From Bactrocera neohumeralis (lineage: Eukaryota > Arthropoda > Insecta > Diptera > Tephritidae), in assembly GCF_024586455.1 (NCBI RefSeq), contig NC_065921.1, forward strand, positions 4,402,001-4,466,000: a stretch of 64,000 nt of DNA, in the 5' to 3' direction. The number at the start of each line of letters is the position of its first letter. Position 1 is the first letter of the stretch. Made by a program: the position numbers and the translations under genes. Positions 11,761-23,285 of this stretch are shown piece after piece. Below the pieces are notes generated by a model that worked only from the letters and a program-made list of their open reading frames with translations, was not told the origin of the DNA and made no database searches.

Positions 11761-14544
11761 ACATATTAGTAGCAATTATAATTTAGTTACTTTTACAACA
11801 TTAGATTTTTTCCTAATATTCTTTTTTGATCTGCTTAATGTACACCATTCGACATTGTACTCTATCCACATCGTAAATCACACTTAATCGCTTTACAAGC
11901 TTTCAAATATTGGCTACGCATTACGTTGGTTCCCTTCGAGCCAAAATCTTGCGTTGGAAATAAATTGTTGCCGTGAATTTGTGCAACAGTTGGCAGGTAT
12001 TATGTACGGAGATGCACAAACACACTCAAAGATAGAGTTGTATACGACACTAGAGGAAATTAGAATTGCAAATTGCGATCGCGACGCTTCAATTGCCAAT
12101 TCAAATAAAGTTTAAACACTAAACGGCTTTTATGCAAATTACCGGGGAATAGTCGAAACCGCGTTCCGCCGCCGCCACAGCCCGAGGCGCGCACTTTAAT
12201 TGAACAACAAGCGAATCGGGCACTAAAAGAGACACACTGAAAGAAGCAAACATAAAATGCAGGAAACGGTGCTCGGCCTTGTGTGTGTGTGTGTATGTGG
12301 CGTGCTTGCGGCCTTGTTGGCGATAAGCGGACAGCGCAACCAACCAGTCTCTTGCCAATTAAGCAAACGGAAATTCGTTGCAGCTTCATTTGGACTCGAG
12401 CTGTCTGGCCGTAATAGGAGCACGCAAGTAGCATCTGCATTGGCCGAATCTTATAGGCGCAAGGCATAACGCGTAACGCAACTCACTTGCATCTTAGCGG
12501 CGTTTGTGGCAAAGGCGACAGTAAGCGTATTTATTAGCGGCAAGGCATTTGAATAGGCGCACATCTGCCGTTTCGAATTTAATCAGTGCCGCTTAAAATG
12601 CTAATCAATGTCTGATCATCATTAATCTTCGCGGCGTTTCTGACGGCGGCGCGCGCGCAAATGCCACTTGTCTTGTGCAGCCAAAGTGCGCTGATTGCCG
12701 CTGAGGTTAGGGCGACTGGCGCACGATATTGACTATTCACATTTCAGTGCGCAACCTGTAAAAAATTCTTAATTGTTATGCAAATCATGTGGCAGAGCAC
12801 TCTCATGAGCTACGCTTGCCGCTCCAACATTTCATTGCCGTCGCTTGTTTTTGTTGCTCTTTAGTGCACTGTGACAGCCCTCAAATGCAGCGCGAACTGT
12901 AGCGGTGGTGGCTGTGGCACCGCTTTTAACGGTTAATGAGCAATTAATTGCCTCGTCTGGATGCGAAAAAGCCGAGGCAGCAGGTAATTGGAAGAGCAAC
13001 ATCGAAAAGCAATCGATTCCAATTTGATGGTAATACAAAAATTGCGTTTTAATACGCCAATGTCAGGCGTATAATTTAAGAAAAAGTGAACGAGTTAAAA
13101 CCTGAGTAAACAACTCACTTTGCCGACGAGTTTGCAATACTTTAATGGAGCGCGCGTTGGGTATCCTTAGCTGCTGCAATCGCCATTGACGGGCACTCCT
13201 TTGTTCCGGCGCGGTTTTGGTCAACGGACGTGCAACGCTTGTCGCTTTCACACTCTCCTTGCCGCGTGCCAGCTAAATTGACAGTAATTTATGTCGTTCG
13301 AACACCGGCGATATTCGTTGGTCGGCGTTCGATGTGACCGCAAGATGCGCGCCCACGCATTCGCCACTCACGTCGGGCGCTTTCAAATATTCAGCATATG
13401 CGACACTTTTCTGTTTGCCGCACCCAATTCTCTCTGTGCGCTACGCTTATGAAGATGTCTCCGCGTTGCAACGACACAGCAACATGGCAGTGCGCGTCTG
13501 CAACAGCACAGCGTCTGTGTCGTCGGCATTTTCTGCATTGCAGCGCGTCTATTAAACGAAATGACATGCTACGCAATTCCACATAAGCTTGTGCGCACAG
13601 CGACACAGCGACGCGTAGGCAGTGGACGTATTCTATTACAACCAACGATTCACAACCACACATTTGTGCATAAGTATGTACAGGTGACGTGCGCTTTACT
13701 TAAAGGCAACACACAATACTTCTTGCAGATCGCTTGTACCTTGAGGATTTTGCATCATTGGAGATTTGAGTATTGTTCGAACGCCCGTGGCGCTTCGGCG
13801 GAGGTAGAGAATGTTGTAATGCGTGTAGTTAACATATTCCTCGGGAGGCTTAGGCCAAGAAACGGAAAGAGCTGTTTTTTAAATTGCCTATAGTGTTGGT
13901 GCAACATTAAGGCGTTAAAATAAAAGTTAAAGCCGGATTTTACTTACATTTTCAGAAGTGTTATGCTTTTCTTTGCATTGAACACGTGATAAAAACTTTT
14001 TTTGAATTACCGATGAGAATATTGGTAATAAATGTAATGACTAATGCCTATAAAACCCGCCTTCGTAATTGGAATTATATTCTATAATTTGAATGGAAAA
14101 TAAGCCGAACATTGTACAAATAAAAATTAGTATTTAAGTTAGGCTTTATATCACTAGAAATCTTGAATTTAGTTGAATCATTTGGGTCTAAGTTACGGCA
14201 ATGCATCCTGATTTGTAACCGGTCAAGTTCTGTCAACTCAGTATTCCTCACAAGGACTGGGATATTGTTTTGTCACGCCATACTATTTGGTTGAACGAGA
14301 TCTAAGATAAGACAATGTGACTTCACATGAACAACCTAAGCCTTAAAGGTATGCATCAGTGAAAGATAAAAAAGATTCAAGATGTTGACTCACACTGAAA
14401 TTGGTCGACAATAATTTGGACCATGGTAAGCATTGCAAGAAATAATTCTCCGCGCTTTTTCCAATAAATTCTTCAAAGTCTTTCAAAAAGTTTCAAGGAT
14501 CTTATTTAAAAACAGATTTTCCCCATCACGATCTCTTGCCAATG
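11761..14544. other. GC-richer DNA without a supportable gene
   Basis: The region has many overlapping short frames on both strands (12060-12470, 13330-13660, 13560-13890). None shows a domain, a consistent splice structure or a clear advantage of one frame. A TG run lies at about 12280-12296. It may contain regulatory or untranslated sequence, but nothing can be assigned. Confidence 0.5.
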
Positions 14545-15345
14545 AGTTCTTCTTCTTTAATGGCGTAGACACCACTTACGCGGTTATAGGCCAGTTAACA
14601 ACAGCGCGTCAATCTCTCTAATGAAGTGGAGGTCTTCCTCTTTTTCTGCTTCCCCCGGCGTGTGCTGCGTCGAATACTTTCAGAGCTGGAGTGTTTTCAT
14701 GAGTTGATGTTAGGACATCGGTTGGTGGCTTTCGTTTCGGAGACAGCCAGGTAGTTTGATGGATTTTCTTATGCTAGAATCTAGTACTACAGATAACCAT
14801 ATTTCGGGCCCAAGCGAAGTTGATCAGCCTCAATTTGCTGAATTTACCGACCTGGCGTTAAAGTCGCCATCCACGATTTTGACATCGTGAATGACCCACC
14901 ACGAATCCCACACCAAATTTGCGCCACTGTGGTAAATGCCACAAGGACCTACTCGTCTCAGTCCTTGTATCGTCCATCGCATTTCTTGGAGGGCGGTGAT
15001 GTTAACCTTCATTCTAACGAGAACATCAACCAGTTGGACAGCGGCACCTTCCCAATTAAGAGACCGGACATTCCAGGTGTATGCCCTTAAATCGTAAGCC
15101 TTAACATGTTTGCAGGGGCCGTCATCAAAAGGGGGGTTTCTCTTCCGAAGCTGTTGTTTAGTTTTCATTGAGGTCGTTTTTTACGTGGCGAGTCCCAAAC
15201 CCAGCGCACAACCTTGTCACTTTAGCTCGCCTTCAAATGGATGTTTTCTGTCTACCCCGAGGATACTTAGTCAAAGACCGGAAGTCGTGAGCTGCTTGAG
15301 CCACATGTAAAAGAACCGGTTTTGATCACTACCAAGTTAATGACA
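14545..15345 (-). mobile_element. LINE (RTE-like) remnant: endonuclease start joined to 3' end
   Basis: On the minus strand, 15168-14880 encodes 'YTWNVRSLNWEGAAVQLVDV' and 'ALQEMRWTIQGLRRVG', the start of an apurinic-type endonuclease domain. The segment 14700-14545 holds the 3' terminus of the same LINE (plus-strand TTCTTCTTTAATGGCGTAGA). The reverse transcriptase that should lie between is absent, so this is a large internal deletion derivative. Confidence 0.85.
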
Positions 15346-17149
15346 ATCAAAGACTTGCGTGAACTTCTATACCTAGCTCCATCCTCCTATGTATGGCAAT
15401 GAGTTCAGTTACCTAATTTTCGTAGCGATAATCTGTAAACACGTTTAATGAAAAAAATGTGAAAAGGATTTAGTTCACACAAGCATCAACCAACAACGTT
15501 GAACACTGTTACATTTTACGTCACTTTAGCATCATTCCAAGAATTGGCACTCACGAAATGCGAACTGATTATTACACCGCTAATAACTTGTCCGATTCCA
15601 GACTAAGGAAACATGTACAAATGTTCATAACAACATTTGCATTGCGTTATCAAAAGTGTGGTTATGAATGTGTTTGAGTGTCTGTTGTAGTTTTGTTTAC
15701 CAAGATCGATGCGCTGCTTTCCTTTTGTGGCTAAATCGCGAAGATGACATGGAACATGCATTAAGGCGACAGCGACACTCGAATTGCGGTAACTAATTAA
15801 AAATTAATTACTTCGCAATGCCAGCTAACAGTTACGTACGTGGTTGCTAGGGATGTTGCAAGTAGGTGTGATCTTTGTGGTACACGCTCGTAGGATGGCT
15901 TAGCTGCGCTTTTTGTAAAATATGAATACACACTTGTAAAGTGACAAAAGTGACGGCTTAGCTGGTCGCAATTTTGTGTTATCGATTGGATGCTTATTAG
16001 CTTTGAAGAGTTGCTTGGCCAGGTTGCCGTTGTCTACATGATGGCAACCGCTACTTTTAATGTGAATTAATAAATGGAAACTGATTATTAGATTCTTAAG
16101 AGATTTGATGTTTTGTTTTACTTGTGTTTCAACTAAAGAGAGAGAGAGGGAGTGAGGTCCTGTAGTGTAGCTACAAAACTTGAGACATAGAAGTGGAACC
16201 ATAAGCTGTCCATAAATCTACAGAGCCACTTAGGTATCTCTGAATTGGTTTGTTCCATTTGTGCTACATATTTCTTCAACCTGTTGGTTCATTGGTGAGC
16301 CTGTCAATTGGGAAATTATGTGTACTTTGTTAAAAATGATCAAGCTGACTTGCATGCAATGCGGTCATTACTCATTAGTATTCTTTACACTGTCCACTTC
16401 CTTGCACTCCCTTCTCAGGTTCCCGGTTTGGGCGCTCTTCTCCGCTGATCAACATAATATATGTACATATGTGACCGTAGCTTTTGCCTGGTTATCGTTT
16501 GCATTATTATTGCTGTGATATACATATACTATCTTCGACTCATTTGCTTTACCATACTTTCGAATACAACAACTACGAACGATGTTTAGAAACAGGATTT
16601 GGATAAATCGCATTCACAGGTGGACAGAATGTATGCAGGTGTACGGTGCGTCACGGCCCACCGTTGAGCACTAGCGGAATTCGAAAGGTAATTGAAAATT
16701 AGCCTTCTTTTGGACAGCACATTCTCATTTGCTCATTTCCGCAGTGTAATTGAGTTGGAGTCGTTGTGGCAAGTTGCAGCCGTTAATGGCCATGGGCTGC
16801 ATTGCTGCCAATCTGCATCTCTATTATGGAGACGAAGAATTTTGCTTTGCTATACAAAATACCATTTTTACTATTTTCAAGACATCTTGCAACAATTTGA
16901 TTACAAACATTGAAGTTGTTGTAGATATGACGGCAGTAGGTATTATAATGTCGGGTTACAATTAATTTTAAGTATACTCACATGAGAGATATTCTGCAAA
17001 TAATATTTCGGAAAATCGGTCAAATTGACAGTCCTTAGGCAAGGTTAGGTTCGATGGCTAATCCTCAAAATGGCGATCGCTTATGGACTACTACATGAAC
17101 TTATGTAGAATGCAAAATCGCAAAAATATAACTTCTATATCCAATCCTA
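15346..17149. other. No recognisable gene
   Basis: AT-rich with scattered short frames (for example 15900-16202 minus and 16261-16518 plus). They show no domain or splice partner. Confidence 0.5.
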
Positions 17150-17900
17150 CAAGTCGACAAAGCGCCTAAAAGAATATAAATCTTCTTAGCCGCTTAATTC
17201 CTATTCTTATCAGGTCTGTCGGAAATCTGAAATTATGGAGTCCTAAGTGTTTAAACCTTGATCACGAGAGGGACAATAAAGAAGAATTATTCTTATCTTC
17301 TCTTCTTCCTTACAACTTATAAAACGGGCATCCGATAAGAATCTCAACCTTACAGAACTTCCACAACTAGGAAGAGCAAATAGCCCTTGCGATCGACCAT
17401 GGACAAAAAGAGCTTGGGACAGCGGAAGGACCAATAGTAGGAGCCAAGCTCCTTTCAGCATCTAGTAGTAGAACGCACAAAGATAGCGGAAGACGGATCC
17501 ATTCCTTTGTCAGCCTTGTTCCTTTCAGCTCGTCAGTTTTACATTTACCTACGATTCCGCTGTGGCCTAGCAATCTAATAGTTTTATCAACACCGACGAC
17601 ATTGATAACGAGGCATCAGACAAAGAAGCTCAGTGTCCCTCTTCTTCAGCGTATTCTACCCACCCACCTCTCATCCGTCAGAGTTCGGTTTGTCGACTAC
17701 ATGATAAAAAATCCGGTATGAAGTCAAAGCGTGTGAGAATTTCCAAATGATCAGACATATTTATTTATCCGAAGCTCAGATTATCTTGTTTGGTTTTATA
17801 GCATCTTGAGCGCCACTCAATGAATGCTCTAGAGCTTTCCTGGAACTGTGGGTTTTTCTAGGGCTTTTTTACCACACAGAAACCCCAGAGAACAGAATGG
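17150..17900 (-). mobile_element. Jockey/I-type LINE remnant (RNase H region)
   Basis: On the minus strand, 17573-17367 reads 'MLGHSGIVGKCKTDELKGTR', which matches the conserved end of LINE RNase H domains (GHSGI.GN..ADEL). Degenerate downstream sequence continues to about 17200. It is opposite in orientation to the related remnant at 10390-11760. Confidence 0.7.
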
Positions 17901-18452
17901 TTCTCTACTATTTTTGGTGATGGACCATCGCAGACAACCCCTAGACATACATAAATTCGGATCTGTTAATCGTAAAAACGATAGCGATATATCTATTATA
18001 TTTTCTCTAATCTTGTATTGAACTTGAGTTAATAAATTCTAAGAAAGATATCAAATTGTAATTCTGATATAAATAATAAAAATAATTTACGAGCAGAAAC
18101 TGTTTTTTGGCTGTATCAAACTTTATAGCCTAAAAAATTATATATGTGTATCAATTATCATTAATACTAGTACAAGTATTTACGTGTGCATATGTATATC
18201 ATTGATTAGATACAGATGTCTTAACTTGCGATTTTTTAAATTTGATTTTGAACTAATCGTATCAAAAACGTTCAAAGTTTTAAGGCCACTGTATTACATG
18301 TGTTGTTGAACAAAATTCACTTGTCTTGGCAACTCTGATTCAAAGTCAAGCTGTCAAAACAAATAAATATTTATACAAACAAAGTCGAGAATTTGTTTGA
18401 AAGTGTGATATATAAATATTTTTGCAGCAATTTTTTATAAAATACATTTAAA
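17901..18452. other. Upstream region of Ppil2
   Basis: AT-rich sequence between the LINE remnant and the Ppil2 start codon. I see no TATA/Inr pair at a plausible spacing. The Ppil2 transcription start is probably within the last 150 bases, but nothing marks it clearly. Confidence 0.4.
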
Positions 18453-20199
18453 ATGGGTAAACGGCAACATCAAAAGGATAAGATGTAAGTAATTAGTTGC
18501 CAACGAACGATTTTAGCTTATCATACCATTAATTTTTCGTACTTCACTACAGGTACTTAACGTACACGGAGTGGTCCGAACTTTATGGCGGCAAGAAAGT
18601 CGAGTCTGCAGAAAATGAGCATATCAAATTCAAGCGCCTCCCCTTTGATCATTGTTGCATTACAATGGTACCGTTCGATACTCCCTACTGTGATGTTGAT
18701 GGCAATGTTTTTAGTTTGGAGGCAATACATGCATTTATCAAAACATTCAAAGTAAATCCAATCACTGGCAAATCACAGGATGCAAAAATTTTGATAAAGC
18801 TGAATTTTCACAAAAATGCCGAAGGAGAATATCATTGTCCAGCTCTATTCAAACCTTTTACTAAAAATACACACATTGTTGCACTTGCCACAACCGGCAA
18901 TGTGTACTCGTGGGAAGCTATTGAACAGCTGAATATTAAAACGAAAAATTGGAAAGATCTCATCGACGACTCACCATTTCAACGCAAGGATATAATTACC
19001 ATACAAGATCCGCATCACTTGGAAAAGTTTGACATCTCGCGATTTCATCATATACGGAAAAATCTGCGTGTGCTCTCTGAGGAGGAGCAATTGGAACGTA
19101 AGGATCCCACGAAACGTATAAAAACAATGAACTTGGAAACTAAAGAAACACTAGCAGAACTGGAGAAAGACTACCAACCTCCGGAAGAGGCGCCAAGCAC
19201 TTCCAAGCGTACCGCCGACAAATTCAATGCTGCTCATTATTCTACAGGCGCTGTGGCTGCAAGTTTCACATCCACTGCGATGGAGCCTGTTTATAATCAC
19301 GAAGCGGCCATAATCGAAGATGATTTAGTTAAATATGAGCGTGTAAAGAAGAAAGGTTATGTCCGACTGCAAACTAATTGTGGACCACTAAATTTTGAGT
19401 TGTATTGTGATGCTGTGCCACGCGCTTGTGATAACTTCATGCGACATTGTAGTGACGGTTATTACAATAACACCAAATTCCATCGTTCCATACGAAATTT
19501 TATGGTTTGTTATAGTTGCTAACGTTGCAGATATATGTTTTTAATAATTTTTAATACTCTTTAGATACAAGGTGGTGATCCAACTGGAACTGGCACAGGG
19601 GGTACATCGATTTGGGGTAAAAAGTTCGATGACGAATTTAAACCCAATCTCTCTCACTCAGGTCGAGGCATGCTCTCAATGGCGAACTCCGGACCAAATA
19701 CAAATGGATCACAATTGTGAGTACTGACACATTTGATTTGCGAGACAAATAGTTTAACTATTGCATCTTTTACAGCTTTATAACATATCGTTCTTGCAAG
19801 CATTTAGATGGGAAACACACAGTTTTTGGAAAATTAGTTGGTGGCATGGATACATTAACGCAAATGGAGAAAATTGAAGTGGATAATAAGGATCGTCCAA
19901 TTGAGGATATAGTCATTGAATCTGTGCAAGTTTTTGTTGATCCATTCAAAGAGGCTCTAGAAGAATTGGAAAAAGAGCGTGCCGCGGAAATAGAAAAACA
20001 AATACAAACCGCTGCAGATGTTAAGAAGCAGAAACGTTTAAATGAACCACTGAAAGTTTATCGACAGGGAGTTGGCAAATATTTGAACTTAACGGAGGCA
20101 AAAGCCAGTGGTGCAGACAATAGTGCGAAACACGATGCCACAAAAAAGAAACAAAAATCTGTAGGTAAAGGAACCTTCGGGGATTTTTCTACATGGTAG
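18453..20199 (+). CDS. Ppil2: Peptidyl-prolyl isomerase-like 2 (U-box cyclophilin)
   Basis: Four exons: 18453-18484, 18553-19504, 19565-19716 and 19776-20199, all with GT-AG introns and continuous frame, giving 519 aa (human PPIL2 is about 520). The protein opens with MGKRQHQKDKM, the conserved family start. A U-box (about residues 36-110, 'LPFDHC' to 'NTHIVALATTGNVYSWEAIEQLN') is followed by a linker with 'FNAAHYSTGAVAASFTSTAM' and a cyclophilin domain (about 279-432). Catalytic-type residues R322, F327, M328, Q330, F380 and H393 are present. The cyclosporin-contact Trp of cyclophilin A is His388 here (Tyr in human PPIL2). The C-terminus 'GFGDFSTW'-like end is conserved. The family is nuclear, spliceosome-associated, with E3 ubiquitin ligase activity. 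The gene converges on the minus-strand MTRFR gene, with stop codons about 100 bases apart. Confidence 0.97.
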
Positions 20200-20301
20200 A
20201 TTTAGATTTATTCATACAAACGTATAGATTACATACTTATATAAATGACAAGTTAAAAATTAACAAACATATTTTTGTACCTTAGCTAATGAAGAACGCT
20301 T

Positions 20302-20778
20302 TCACGCCCTTTCCTCGCTGTCACTAATTGCTTGCTCCCGTTCTTTCCAGTTCTTTTTCATTTCATTTAATTTTTGCTGTCTGCGCTTGCGTTCAGTCGA
20401 TTTTTTTGATTCAAGAATTTTTAATTGTGCTGCCACAGCATTCTCGCCATTAAAATGGGCATCCAATTTTTCCAATAAAAGTTTTCGTGCTTCTATGCGA
20501 TTTTTAGAAGCCAGTCGATGCGTGTGACATTTTATTGTTAAGTTTGTTGGGATGTGACGCAAGAAAACGCAGTTGGAAGTTTTATTAACTGATTGCCCAC
20601 CAGGCCCACTCCCGCGCATGAAGTCCTCCTCCAAATCGTCCTCATTTAATTTTGGGTACTTTGAGTAATCTATTTTATTGTTGTTGGTTTTAAAGCGGTA
20701 GCAAGTTGTAGACTCTGCTAAGCTGGTAGGTAGTGCATTGTGACGAGCGGCAGCTCTTCCTACCAGTCGTTGCAACAT
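20302..20778 (-). CDS. MTRFR: Mitochondrial translation release factor in rescue (MTRFR/C12orf65-type)
   Basis: Single-exon 158-aa protein. Residues 1-30 are Arg/Ser/Thr-rich with few acidic residues, as in a mitochondrial targeting sequence. Residues 56-70 (GSGPGGQSVNKTSNC) contain the GGQ motif of peptidyl-tRNA hydrolysing release factors at 60-62, followed by 'HIPTNLTIKCHTHRLASKNR', and a Lys/Arg-rich helical tail (120-150). There is no codon-recognition domain, and length and layout match the MTRFR group (human about 166 aa) rather than MTRF1 or the longer ICT1/MRPL58. The known human role is release of nascent chains from split mitoribosomal large subunits. The start codon lies 20 nt after the stop of an upstream LYR-protein frame on the same strand, which suggests a shared transcript. 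A minus-strand AATAAA sits at 20207-20212, about 90 bases past the stop. Confidence 0.93.
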   Translation of the reverse strand: MLQRLVGRAAARHNALPTSLAESTTCYRFKTNNNKIDYSKYPKLNEDDLEEDFMRGSGPGGQSVNKTSNCVFLRHIPTNLTIKCHTHRLASKNRIEARKLLLEKLDAHFNGENAVAAQLKILESKKSTERKRRQQKLNEMKKNWKEREQAISDSEERA

Positions 20779-20798
20779 TGCCGCTGTTCAGCAACAAT

Positions 20799-21068
20799 TT
20801 AAAGGATGCGCCCTTTTCGCAAAAGCGTTTCGCCGCGCTAGAAGGAATTTCACAAATATATTAATGATATTTTAGTTTTGATTTTTTGTAAATTAGTTAC
20901 CTTGAAATTGAATTCGATTTGTACTGGATCGCTTAGTGCACGACCCTCTCTGAATTCGCGTCGTATGCGACCCAAGAAGTAGTTCTTGTCTGTAAGTTGC
21001 AATTGATTGCCGTACCGTATTAGATGCTTGTAGAGGCGCAGTATCTGCTGCTTAGAAGGTTGTAACAT
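20799..21068 (-). CDS. LYR-motif microprotein, MIURF/AltMiD51-like
   Basis: Two exons: 21068-20901 and 20837-20799, with a 63-nt GT-AG intron, encode 68 aa. Residues 1-56 carry the LYR-type motif as 'RLYKHL' (10-15) and 'IRREFREGRALSD' (34-46). The second exon supplies 'RGETLLRKGRIL' and a stop. Length and landmarks (LYR near residue 11, the IRREFR helix, a short basic hydrophobic end) resemble the human MIEF1 upstream-ORF protein, about 70 aa, which binds mitochondrial acyl carrier protein and MALSU1 on the large mitoribosomal subunit. Without splicing the frame runs to 20850 with a different tail. The ATG context is GAAATG. The MTRFR start follows 20 nt after the stop. Other short LYR proteins (LYRM4/ISD11) are the main alternative and fit less well. 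Confidence 0.87.
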
Positions 21069-21159
21069 TTCGGTATTATTTTTACGATTTATTTACTGCT
21101 TTTGTAAGCACAAATACGTATCCACTTTGGTGCAATGCATGCTCGATTAAATAAGAAGA

Positions 21160-21194
21160 CAGCTGTGGCAAAAATCAGCTGTACCGAACAGCTG
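21160..21194 (-). promoter_or_regulatory. Three CAGCTG E-boxes upstream of the MIURF-MTRFR pair
   Basis: CAGCTG occurs at 21160-21165, 21176-21181 and 21189-21194, about 90-125 bases upstream of the LYR-protein start codon. The last two sites (TCAGCTGTA and ACAGCTGTT) resemble the E-box core-promoter motif known from TATA-less Drosophila housekeeping promoters. No TATA box is seen. The promoter role is inferred from position and motif density. Confidence 0.6.
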
Positions 21195-22774
21195 TTATTT
21201 GTGGCTCTAAAACTGTAAACGCTGTTAGGTCACGTCTTCCGTTGCTCTCAAACTGCCAACGTGGTTTTGAAAGCTTGTGTTCATTAATGCAATGACAATT
21301 TAACTGAAGTTGTTCTGTAAATTACCGAATTTTCAACGTAATTTTTAAAACACTAAGGACCGTTTCCTCAATATCTGGTTAGCAGGCATCTGTTACTTAA
21401 GTTCTGGTTAAAAAATGCTTCTTGATTGAGTTAACCGAAGCTTGTAACCTTCAAAGTTCTAGGTTGATGTTGAGGTTCCAGAGTCAACTTATCGTTATAA
21501 GATTTCGGAAGCTATCTACTATTGAATTTCAGATTTCGAGCGAAGAAAATACATTCTCATACACATACATCCATAAATATACATATGTCTACACGAATGT
21601 ATGTACATTATATATCGTATTTATATGATGTATTTGCCCAGCCTATAATCCGTCTATAACAACTTCCTCAATAAGACATACCAAAGCATTGCAGTGCCGC
21701 GACTTTATAAACTCCACTTGAAAGAATGCAAATTTAAATTCCGCATTTTAACGAACTTAGGCACTCCACAACCCCATTTGCTCACACAACCGAGCACAGA
21801 CCTAAGATACATCGCTTTCCGCAGCTCGGACCACAGCTTGTCAGTTTAATTGGACATTCTAGACAGCATTGCAAATGGACTTCTCACAAGCAGGTGCCTA
21901 CAGCCGAACAACGTTTACCTACCTATAATCGTAAGTACAGTGCTTGAAGAATGTCCATTTGTATTTATTGTGATTATATCGGGGATAATAATCTACCACA
22001 GAATGCTCGAAAGGAAGTGCAAGTCTCGTGATAGAAGGCAAAGCCAATCTTAGACAGTGATCGGCGATGCAGCGCTTGTTAATGAGACAAATGCTCGTCT
22101 CAGCGTTCAATCTCAATGAATGTTGACTGCTGCGACTGCAAATTTGCTGCCTCAAGTATTTGTGTAATGCTAGTGCTGCCGCGGTAGCTGCTTGCTGCAG
22201 ATTACTGCCGAGATGGCGGCGTCGTTAATTGCCACTTGCCTGACTGCTGGAAGCTATCCCGATAATCGCGCACTTTGCTGGCGTTCGGTTGCTGAAGTTT
22301 GCATGAATGGCGGAGCGTTACAGGTTGTTGCCACATGCCATTGCTGGGCTGTTGTTGTTGAGCGTTGGCAGCTGCAGCAATCGATAAATGCCTTCAATTA
22401 TCGCCAATTCATCTTCCAGTGTGGCGAATGGCCTCCGCGGACATATGCGCTTAATTGGACAACATGAATCGGCATGTTGTCTCTACACGCGGCTGCGTAC
22501 TCAATCAAATCTTTGTGGCAATTGTTTGTACTTGCGGGAGATTAAAATGTTTCTTGAAAGTTTTTGACGGTTACAAGTTGTAAGTTTACGTCTTGGCGGC
22601 ATTGAATTGACGGTCTAATGGGCAGAAGGAGTGAAAATACATTCTCAAACAGAAAAGGCGACAAATACTATATGCCTGCGCACACATACTCTATTTACAT
22701 ACATATGTACAGGTATGTATGTTTTCCCCTTAAATAACCATCCAATCTGAACAATATTTATAACCGCGGAGGCC
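21195..22774. other. No recognisable gene
   Basis: Immediate upstream DNA of the MIURF-MTRFR pair, then intergenic sequence. Frames at 21850-22053 and 22192-22467 lack domains. I see no repeat with clear ends. Confidence 0.5.
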
Positions 22775-23285
22775 AGCCGAAAAAGTCCTTTCGTATTTGT
22801 TCAATAGATGTCGTTGCAGTCGTATATCTCCAGTGCTACCAATCACATTGTGTCATACCATATAGTGTTGGAAAGGTGAGATTTTAAGCTTCATTTAACT
22901 AAAAAATTAAGACCGGAGAAGTTGGAAAAAAGTTACAGCTGTTCAAAAATTAGTGAAAATAATAAGGAAATACGCTATATTTTTCAATTTTTGTATAAAA
23001 AAGGGAAGAATGCCACGCAAGCCACTAATGAAATTTGTGAAGTTTACGGAGACGATGCTGTATCAGTTCGTGTAGCCCACAATGGTTCGCTCGCTTCCGT
23101 TCTGGAAATTTCCAAATTTCGATTTGCACCGATGGAATAATATCCCTAGCGGAAAAGGGCAAAAAGTGGTCGACCAAAATGGTACAAATTTGTTTATTTA
23201 TATATTAGTATAAATACATATAAAAAAAATAAGCTGAAGTTTGACTAGAAATACGAAAAGATTTTTTCGACAACCCAAAATTTTT
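22775..23285 (+). mobile_element. Internally deleted mariner (family A, copy 1)
   Basis: The left end reads GCCGAAAAAGTCCTTTCGTA and the right end mirrors it (GAAATACGAAAAGATTTTTTCGAC), as in the fuller copies at 46807-47888 and 53145-54092. The coding part 'IFQFLYKKGKNATQATNEIC' to 'FRSGN' (first helix-turn-helix) jumps directly to the 3' end near 23113. About 600 bases including all catalytic residues are therefore missing. A DNA-only remnant of this kind could still be mobilised in trans if the ends are intact. Confidence 0.85.

Noticed and set aside
12060..12470. 135-codon minus-strand frame and overlapping plus-strand frame
   Set aside because: Both strands and several frames are open together across a TG-rich, GC-rich segment. 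No domain is recognisable.
13330..13893. Overlapping frames of 60-110 codons
   Set aside because: Low-complexity, Cys/Arg/Ala-rich on both strands; treated as compositional artefacts.
20850..20900. Read-through C-terminus of the LYR protein (…VTNLQKIKTKISLIYL)
   Set aside because: A good donor, acceptor and a family-like second-exon tail (RGETLLRKGRIL) support splicing instead.
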